From Sycon ciliatum (lineage: Eukaryota; Porifera; Calcarea; Leucosolenida; Sycettidae): a DNA stretch of 64,000 nt. Below are positions 55,913 to 64,000 of the stretch, one piece after another. The position numbers and the translations under genes are program-made. The notes beneath the pieces are model-generated. The model worked only from the letters and a program-made list of their open reading frames with translations, was not told where the DNA came from and ran no database searches. The stretch's first letter is position 1; each line of letters starts with the position of its first letter. The stretch spans positions 17,939,180 through 18,003,179 of the forward strand of contig NC_088645.1 in the NCBI RefSeq assembly GCF_964019385.1, read 5' to 3'.

Positions 55913-57219
55913 CATGTATAATTATGGTACAGGCATGTGAGTGAGAAAGGAAGGGGTACCCTAGTTTGTCATACCATGATGCACATGTACACTGTACAAT
56001 GTACAATGTACATGCGCACGGGGGAAGCTTGGATGCAGTGAATGGGATTTTCGGTCTTTGACCACTTTGCTAGTGGGCTGATCCGCAGAGGGTGGTGGAG
56101 TCCCTACGGATGGGAAAAACGTGGCCTCCAGCCGAGCCTAAAGCGAACCGTTAATCAAGATCCTAACGTCAGAATACGGTGGGTCCGGATCCGTATCCGT
56201 AGCCGAGGAAAAAGGCGGACAATTAATCATGAAAAGGTGTGGTGCGCAGGAACTTCATGTACATGCAAGTTGTCCTGTTCCCACGGGCCATTTTCCATTG
56301 ATTATAGTGCTGAGGATCTAAGTAGGAAACGCCCTGGCACAAACGGAGCAATCAATAACCGAAGCGTGAAAATAGAGAACTACTCGAAGGATTTCATACG
56401 TTCAGATGCGGAAATTACATCGTCCATTCCTAGGGGTGCAGAACAGCAGTGGATATGTACATGCCATGTACATGTACAGTATGCGGCCACTTGAAGCAAG
56501 CACTTGGGCAAACCTTACTTCCCCACTTCAGAAGTTCAGTAAAATGAAGGACTGTTTGCACTCGACTCGAAGCACAAACGGCCACGCGTTACATTGGTGA
56601 TGGAGATAACCTGAATGAGGCATATTTGGCACGTTCAGGCCAAAGTGTGCGGGGTGCAGGTGCTGATGTGCGATTGCTATTCTGATCTCGAGGTTTAACT
56701 GACAGCGAACATGTAGACTACACACACCGTACAGCGAAGCCACTTTCAAAAGATGTCACTTGCTTGGGTGGCACTTGACTTGCACACTCTCCAGGAAAAC
56801 AGTTTTGAAAAGTGCAGCGGCATGTAAAATATCGCATCAGCAATTCACGCTAACAGTCGTTTTGGGTGTCACACTCAGAGCAGACGTTTTGGGTGTCAAA
56901 CTCAGACCACGCACATGTACATGACTATTGACTATTGTATTGTTTGCTTCAAACTGGGCAGTAGTACTGGTTTGTCCCTACTACTGCATGTACATTTACA
57001 TGTATACACGTTCTAACTTGAGAACGGTTTTATTCACAACACCAACTGGGCCAATCGCGTGAAACCATGAAGTAAGAGTCAAAGCAAAAAGACACCCCCA
57101 GTATTTTCGGAAATAAATAGAACACTGAATTGAAAATTTATATTAGAATTTAGATATTAGATTTGAGTATGAATACACTTTCTAACACCTTATACATACT
57201 GTAGTACAAGGTGTACAAT
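55913..57219. other. No gene recognised
   Basis: A 150-codon plus-strand frame at 56042-56494 has no domain I know and crosses a TGTACATG tract at its end. No repeat boundaries were found. Confidence 0.35.
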
Positions 57220-57295
57220 CATGTTCATGTACCTCAGGTACATGGACATGGACATGGACATGTCCATGTCCATGTACCTGAGGTACATGAACATG
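57220..57295. repeat. 76-bp perfect hairpin of CATGGA and GTACCT blocks
   Basis: 57220-57256 and 57259-57295 are exact inverted copies (CATGTTCATGTACCTCAGGT and following) with only 2 nt between. CATGGA hexamers and a TGTACATG tract follow. Confidence 0.9.
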
Positions 57296-57719
57296 GACAT
57301 GGACATGTACATGTACATGTATCTACCATCCGCTGTTTTCAAATACCTCACACGAAACACACGGGCATTAATTTTGTCCGTGAAAGTGTCCACAGCGTGA
57401 CGTTCAGATAGGTATATGTACATGCATGGATGAGTTGGAACATAAAATTCTAGTAGTAGTCCTAACTGCAATCATGCATGTCCTAGTACAGCTGTGGCAA
57501 TCATGCATGTGTCATGCTGGCATACTCCTACAGTCTGTGGTATTGCAAGTTGCTCAGAGGCACATGCTGCAACTGCTTCAGGTTGGGAATAAACTTACTT
57601 TTATATAGCACCTTGCGGAGAGCTAAAGGATTCCTATGTACTGGAAGTAAGGGAAAGGCTGTGCTACAATTGTACAGTGTACAGACTCAGTGTACATGTA
57701 TGTGTTGTGAGTTGTGACA

Positions 57720-57760
57720 GTGTCCTAGAGGTACACGTACATGTACATGTACATGTCATG
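57720..57760. repeat. TGTACATG palindromic tract
   Basis: A run of the self-complementary unit TGTACA/CATG, one of at least ten in the right half of the window (also near 58375, 58620-58672, 58830, 60575, 60690, 62093 and 63285). Confidence 0.85.
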
Positions 57761-58167
57761 TAGTAAATTAAGCACACCGTGATGAAGGAAAGTATTATGA
57801 GTCATTCTCAATTCAACTACTACTACAGTATACGCACACACCAAGCCTCTTTTGCGGGCAAAAGCAACACAATACGATCAGAAACCAGGGTTTGATAGGA
57901 AGAAAATAGCACACAGGTGTGGAAAATATGTCTCGTGAGAATGGCGACAGTGTTACTCTAAACCACACAACTGGTAGTACTTGTACTGGACTAGATAACC
58001 CTTGTTTTTCTTCAAACATGTTGTTGGTTGAGAGCATGGGGATGGTTGTAGGAAGGTCACTGGTTCCGAACACGGTGTCCTCCACCTTTGTTACATGCTG
58101 CCAACCAACACCATGTAGTGGACTGTACTGGACTCTCACAGTAATAGTGCTCACCATGTCTAATATT

Positions 58168-58345
58168 CAGTAAAGCCTGTCAAAGCGACCACTCGGATAA
58201 GGCGACCACCTGTACCAGAAGACCACTGCAGCCAGGACCAAGGTATACTATTTCCAGTCAAATGGCACTGGATAAGGAGACCACCTGGTTACGGAGACCA
58301 CTCTTTGAAGGTCCCTTGAGCGGTCGCCTTAGACAGGTTTCACTG
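58168..58345. mobile_element. CAGTRAARCCTGTC-family MITE, short copy
   Basis: A 178-bp element, left CAGTAAAGCCTGTCAAAGCG and right GGTCGCCTTAGACAGGTTTC then ACTG. Blocks of GGATAAGGCGACCACC are repeated inside. Third copy of the family at 40575 and 52604. Confidence 0.8.
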
Positions 58346-58390
58346 TACATGTGCACGTAACGTTACATACAGTACATGTATGTACATGTA

Positions 58391-58581
58391 CAGTCAACTT
58401 CGCTTATAACGACACTCGGCGGCGGGGCATCAGAAAAGTGTCGTTATTCGCGAAGTGTCGTTATACCCGAAGTCTTATTATATGTATTACAGTAGGACGA
58501 GACTTTGCACTGGGCATGGGAATTCTGTCTTTATTCGCGAATTGTCGTCATATCCGAAGTCGTTATTAGCGAAGTTGACTG
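58391..58581. mobile_element. Pogo-like MITE, TA duplication
   Basis: A 191-bp element with ends CAGTCAACTTCGCTTATAAC and CGTTATTAGCGAAGTTGACTG, flanked by TA. Both arms contain GTCGTTAT/CGCGAA blocks. CAGT ends and TA fit the pogo/Tigger type. Confidence 0.8.
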
Positions 58582-58689
58582 TATGTACAGTATGTACAGT
58601 AAACCTACGACTTCCTGGTGCATCTACATGTACATCTACATGTACTTGTACTTGTAGAACATGTACATGTACAACTGTATGGAATTTGA

Positions 58690-58812
58690 TGCGAACAGGC
58701 GGATTATTCCAATTTATGCGATTCGTGTGCAATTTGCCTCGAATTATGCGATTATTCGATTTTGGTAGGAATTATGCGAAAAATGATGCTAGCATAATCC
58801 GTCAAGGCCTAC
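58690..58812. mobile_element. Fragment of the CCGGCGGATTATGC hAT-like family
   Basis: Contains GGCGGATTATTCCAATTTATG and ends GAATTATGCGAAAAATGATG, GCATAATCCGTCAAGGCCTA. Inverted ends are worn. Related to 27926-28901. Confidence 0.55.
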
Positions 58813-59353
58813 CACACGTTCATGAGTAGAACATACATGTACATGTACATGTAGCTACATAGAGCCAGATCATCAAGGTCCTGATTTGAAATGACTTCGC
58901 ACGCGGTGTTTAGATTTCGGCGGCGATGCTGTAACGGGACGGTCTATTTCACTTATAGAATTACCACTGCTACGGTATTAGACTCTGCAAGACGCTTCAC
59001 TGCAGATTAGTTTGTAGAGCAACGCGAAGAATTATTCATTCAATCGACATTGGTGTGTTGTTAATTAACTTTGTCGAATGTTGTTCACTGTGTAGACAAG
59101 ACGAATTGGCTTTTCATCTTTCAGTAGTTACTTGATCAAAGAGGTAACTTAGTTCGCTCAGTCCAGCAAAGTTGTTAGGGTGCGTAGTGGAGCAACTAAT
59201 GAGAAGTAAGGGAGGCCCAGACATACCAGTACTAACGCAGAGCGCAGGCCTGGACACACACAAGAGCGCCAAGCACCATGAATAATACATGTACATACAT
59301 GTCCATGTAAACACCGGGATCATAGGGTGGTCAAGGTTTGGTACGACTAGCAG

Positions 59354-59656
59354 CAAGAGTAGATAAACAAGAGTGTGCAACTCGCGGATGGGTTGGCCCA
59401 CGGCGGAATTTTTTGTTGACGTAATCTTTTCGACGACGCACGCGCTGCGAGCCTTTTGGAGAGGTTTCCCTCGTGCACTTGGCCGAGCTTTACACTACAA
59501 GGTCGGTGCCCAGCACGTGCTCTCACACTGCTCTGCGGCAAAGTCCACGTTTCTCTGAAAAAAGGTGACGTCAACAAAAAATTCCGCCGTGGGCGGGGTA
59601 TCTGCAGATTGTGCAGGAGAGATCCGGAGTTGCACACTCTTGTTTATCTACTCTTG
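59354..59656. mobile_element. Inverted-repeat element, 7-bp target duplication
   Basis: A 303-bp element with 30-bp ends starting CAAGAGTAGATAAACAAGAG, flanked by exact CTAGCAG repeats at 59347-59353 and 59657-59663. Inner inverted blocks include ACGGCGGAATTTTTTGTTGA. Same family as 14753-15034. Confidence 0.85.
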
Positions 59657-59663
59657 CTAGCAG

Positions 59664-60870
59664 TCATACACCATGCTCGAATGCACATGTACAACGTATC
59701 ACTGTCATGATGCATCCTGTATCAGTATTCAACTTTCAAACAATAGTCAATAGTCTTTCAGCCAGAAATAATTCAGGAGGCAAAGTCTCAGCACTATGAC
59801 AGAGTTAAATGATGCGATTCATACCCGTGAAGTGTACATGTATGTCGGGCTGCATCATCGCTTCCGATTTACCCCTGTGCTTTCATACGACATTCAAGTG
59901 TTCTATTGTATGATCCTTTCATACCACTCCAGAATTCCCCATATTACTAGTAGCAGCTGTTTGTTCCCACCAAATAATGTGCAAGTGTTTGAAGGACCTT
60001 TTCCATCCATTAGCTGCAGAACCATTATTTTAAGAGTATAGTGATTGAGGACAAAGCACTAGTGGATTAGGCAACATTCAATTGAATTTGCGTAAATCGC
60101 TGTTAGTCTTTCTTTCCTTTTTCTAGTATGACTTTGTTTTCCTTCTCCCGAACAGGTCTATTGTTATTAGGCAGATTACTGTGATATTCAACACTATAAA
60201 ATAAAAACCAATCCGAACCAATCCAAATTTCGATTTTCGTGGAAATGTTGTGTTGGGCAAAATGTAAGGATTTTGAGACATACATGTACATGTTATAATA
60301 GCTATAAAGAGAACAAATTCTGCTGTGAGGGAATGAGGGAAGGTGAGACAATATTCTATTTTAGCACTCTGTTTTGTTCTCCTAACACATTATTGAATGG
60401 ATATTAATCATTGATTCAGCATGGTTACTCTTCAGTCATGGCTGTCCACTGATGATTGTGACAAGAAAATCGATTTTGGTAAACCTACATGACTATGTTG
60501 TAGTGTGGCGATGACAGCAGAATTTGTTCTCTTTATAGCTATTATAAAATTGTTGTCTCCGCGTCGATTATTTACATGTACATGTACATGTATTTTCGAC
60601 ATTTCTGCCTGCGCCATCTCACCCATACACAGCTCTCTACATACATGCACATGCATGCACATGTAAATGTACATTGCAATACTAGGTACAGTACATGTAC
60701 ATGTACGATGCTCAGAAGCATCTACCAATATTGCACCGTCAGAAGATTTGCGATTTTTGAAAGTAGTACCGCCCCTCAGGATTGAAATATCTGTACAATC
60801 ATTAACCCTTTATGTACGGAAAAATGTGTACAGACTGAATTTGATCTCGACTCACCTCAAATAATTAATT
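59664..60870. other. No gene recognised; retroelement 3' remnant
   Basis: 60430-60560 (CACTGATGATTGTGACAAGA, AAATCGATTTTGG) is a diverged relative of the outer part of the 898-bp palindrome arms (CACTGATGATCGCAACGTGA). It indicates a shared repeat, probably the 3' end of a Penelope-like element. No gene seen. Confidence 0.45.
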
Positions 60871-61914
60871 AGGGTTCACGGCTTGCCACTAAAAGCACCC
60901 GTCACGTGCGCCTCCATTTTGGATTATGGACGCGCGCTACAGGCCGCGACAGCGCCTATCGAAGTAAAAAAATATCGACTCGAAGTCTAGCCGGAGAGCG
61001 TACTTTTTGAATTTTTCCTTGGCTTCAGTGGCTTCACTTCACTCGCGCTTTGCATTTTTCTGACTGACCTGGACTTGATGATGGCGGCGGTGGCGGTCTT
61101 GGTGAAAGATCCAGCTCCATCTGAGACACTCTGTCGTCTTTTCTTATCTGCTGAGGTTCTGGCAAAGCGCAGCTGCATCGAACCTGACTAGATGTAGCTG
61201 CACGCATCCTTTGTTTGCCCTGCAAATCTCGATCTGTTGCTCTTCTTGCTGTTTGGCCGCTGATGCCATGGAAGAAAATATTCTTCCTGTAAAGAGGCCG
61301 AAACTGAGCTAGGGCACGTCAAGATATCTAGGGTATACAAAGAAAAAGAAATGTCATGGTCGTTTCAGCAGCTCACGACAGCCAACACGCTCCATCGTCG
61401 GGATTGGAAGTATCCAGCACGGCTGTTCCGAGCGCTGCTGCTCTTGTTATTCTTCTTCTTCAAAAATTCTCCACACCTTGTCGGCCAAAGTACGCGCGCG
61501 CGTGCACGGAAAATAGATGCGCTGAGCCGTTTCTTGTTCGATTTTGACAAATAATGGCTTGTTGTTTTGCTCTCGACCTTGGCTATCCTTCTACCGTTCA
61601 GTATTTTACGGAAACGCAACGGCTCCCCCTGTTTTTTTAGCCGAACTTTGGCCAAAGTTACTGGAAAACCCGGAACTCGTTTGAAAAAATACGAACGGTG
61701 GATCATGGAAGTCTTGGAACGTCTTTCGTGCGTGTGGATTCAAAAATTCAGGCAGTTTGAGCCAACCGTAATGAATCCCGTAGAGTTGAAAGTGAGTGAT
61801 ATTGATGGGAAAATGCGATTTGAGCACTGACCGATTGTGTGGGACAGTATATGCACGCGCCTGTCACGTGCATGATGTAGCTGGCGACGCTAGCATGCCA
61901 ATCCGTGAACCCTC
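60871..61914. mobile_element. Element with AGGGTTCACGG inverted ends
   Basis: AGGGTTCACGGCTTGCCA at 60871 is inverted near 61895-61914 (ATGCCAATCCGTGAACCCT). Sub-terminal CACGTGC blocks also match. About 1.04 kb. Inside are unrecognised frames of 63-113 codons on both strands. Target duplication is unclear. Confidence 0.55.
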
Positions 61915-62074
61915 AAAAATTCAGGCAGTTTGAGCCAACCGTAATGAATCCCGTAGAGTTGAAAGTGAGTGATATTGATGGGAAAATGCGATTTGAGCAC
62001 TGACCGATTGTGTGGGACAGTATATGCACGCGCCTGTCACGTGCATGATGTAGCTGGCGACGCTAGCATGCCAA
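61742..62074. repeat. 173-bp tandem duplication
   Basis: The unit 61742-61914 is repeated from 61915 to about 62074 (160 bp of the second copy) with no differences that I saw. The unit includes the right end of the AGGGTTCACGG element, so the duplication is younger than that insertion. Confidence 0.85.
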
Positions 62075-64000
62075 TCCATAATTAGGTCACACATACATGT
62101 ACATGTACATGTACATGGACATGTAGCTGATTTTGATCATCAGAGTTACGAAACAGCAACTGCTCGTTCTTCCGTCTGTGTATTCCGCTTTTTGCCTTCG
62201 CAAAATTGAGCCCTCTACGGAAAGTGGATGAACTTCACATGATTATCGTCTTCTGAGTTTTTCTCAACACAAACTCCAAGGGTTTGTAATCGTGTCTGTG
62301 GTTTAGCCTTTGTGCGGTACTGTACGGTACAGCAGGGTGCATGCACATGCACATGGACGTAAATTGTGCCATGTCCATGGACATGCACACGTACATGTCC
62401 ATGGACATGCACACGTACATGTACATGTACGTGTGCATGTACGTGTGCATGTACGTGTGCATGTCCATGTACATGTACATGCACATGCACACGTACATGT
62501 AACTGTTATACAGTCTTGTCCATGTCCATGACTGTATAACAGTTACATGTATCTACAATGGCATTATGTACCTGTACGTGTGCCTGTACATGTACATGAT
62601 TGCAAAAGGCACGAAACTCGGAGTAATAACGAGAAAGCTCTTTGGTCTCTGTTGTTCTGCCTTGTGTAGTACGCTCTGACCTTGTTAGGGTATATTAAGC
62701 ACTATTTGCAGCAAGGACTTCAGACACTTTGTGATTATATATGTATCTATTCTTTGCGGAGACTCCAGCCTCAAACCTCTTTTCAAATGTTGTGGAAAGC
62801 GAGGCACAATATTGCACTGTCACTACTACTACTACTAGGTGACATATTGCTTGCCGCGCACCAGCTCGACCAGAAGAATGACATGTCTACCAGTTGCCAG
62901 CGGCTGTCAATGCCAGACAGAGTCAAACTGCGACTAATGAACTAGGGTCAATGTCACCCAACCAGTGTCTCTCATGAGACAAAAACACAGTGCCTTGCTG
63001 CTGCCAATGCTGCCTCAGTACGCATCCATGAGATCGTGTTCTTGATCAGTCATTCCGTCCTAGCATCCAGAGAACTCCTCCAAATGATCACATCCGCTGT
63101 CGAGTTTTGCTGCTTTTGCACCAAATAGCGTAACATTTGAATGTGTCACTTCTCGAGGTCTGAAGCTGGTGATGGAAACCATCAAGTTGCACATCAAGCA
63201 GGAAGCAACGTCCTAAACCTTATGTCGACAATGCCTGGCAGAGAAATAGCATGACTCAGGGTTCTGGCGCAAATTCTCATACACGTACATGTACATGTAC
63301 ATGTATATGTAACAGCGGAATGAGACTTGTTTGATTCATTGCTGTGTAATGTTGTATATGTACGTGTATTACACTTTATTCATGACTGTAAGTGTAATGA
63401 AGTTTATACAATGTACAGATGTACAGATGTACAGATGTACATGTACATGTACATGTACATGTATGTCAGGTGATGTTCCCGTCACCCTTTAGCGGTGCAA
63501 AAGGTCGACCATGGTGATCAAGATGTACCCTGCATCTAAGCCTAAGGTACTGACAATAACATGTACAGTGTACATGCACATGTATGCACTCGGTTCGACA
63601 ATGTACATGATATTGTACATCCGTCGTGCTTGTGCAGATGCAGCTCGAGGATTTCATTCAGGATGTTGCTAGCAGATTGAGTGTTCGCTGCCGTACTAGG
63701 ATTGGCTGGTAGCACTGGATGGTAGCACTGGATGGTAGCACTGCGTGTTTTGGTGTGCTGTTTGCTTTGGTGATCTTTTTTCAAACTCGATCAATGTGGC
63801 ACTACGGGCCTTGGATTCTGGTTTCTGGCCGATATGTATGTACATGTATGGTTAATGTATAGTCATGTATTTCATTGCTTGAAGGTGTGGCTGTTGCTAC
63901 GCTGTCACTGCTACATGTGCATGCACACGTATGTGTCATTACCTGTCACACCAAACATTCTTATTCTTATTCTCATTTAGAAAACACGCATACCAGCATA
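62075..64000. other. No gene recognised; palindromic tracts
   Basis: A dense run of CATGGACATG and TGTACATG palindromes at 62335-62505 is followed by a 21-bp perfect inverted repeat (TGTAACTGTTATACAGTC at about 62499, inverse at 62533). More TGTACATG tracts lie at 63285-63310 and 63410-63465. A short frame at 62682-62945 has no recognisable domain. Confidence 0.45.

Overview
This is animal (metazoan) genomic DNA. Genes are split by GT-AG introns, the coding exons are far apart, and most of the window is repeats: CA/TG microsatellites, TGTACATG-type palindromic tracts and many small inverted-repeat transposons. The protein content (PP6 phosphatase, a ZIP11-type zinc transporter, secreted beta-trefoil factors) fits an invertebrate, possibly a sponge or other early-branching animal, but the species cannot be fixed from the sequence alone.

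Layout. At 0.9-2.0 kb a plus-strand DEDDh exonuclease ORF lies downstream of (or nested in) a minus-strand SLC39A11/ZIP11 gene, whose first five coding exons run from 5951 down to 2218; the rest of that gene is not in the window. A 588-bp intergenic stretch separates it head to head from PPP6C (plus strand, ten coding exons, 6540-25215), which gives a complete 304-residue catalytic subunit of protein phosphatase 6. The long introns of PPP6C hold most of the DNA transposons. Intron 7 alone (about 10.4 kb) carries a PIF/Harbinger-like MITE, an array of large hairpin units with tRNA-like B boxes, a pogo/Tigger-like transposase gene split by two other transposons (one of which is itself invaded), and a second Harbinger-like element.

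From 26 to 33 kb there is no host gene I can support. This stretch holds hAT-type elements (including two tiny palindromes with perfect 8-bp target duplications), a Penelope-like GIY-YIG fragment and pogo-like MITEs. At 33.1-42.0 kb and 48.2-51.3 kb two related minus-strand genes encode secreted proteins. The second has three exons, a signal peptide and a beta-trefoil-like core whose two intron positions match the usual FGF gene organisation; I call both FGF-like candidates. Between them lie an 898-bp near-perfect palindrome with a retroelement tail ORF, LINE 3' ends, SINE fragments and a young non-autonomous LTR element sitting in a LINE. From 52 to 64 kb I see only MITEs, minisatellites, microsatellites and palindromic tracts.

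The host genes do not form one pathway. The most interesting points are the candidate FGF-like paralogue pair with a conserved C-terminal tail, and an unusually readable transposon record with clear target-site duplications, nested insertions and one filled/empty-site pair.
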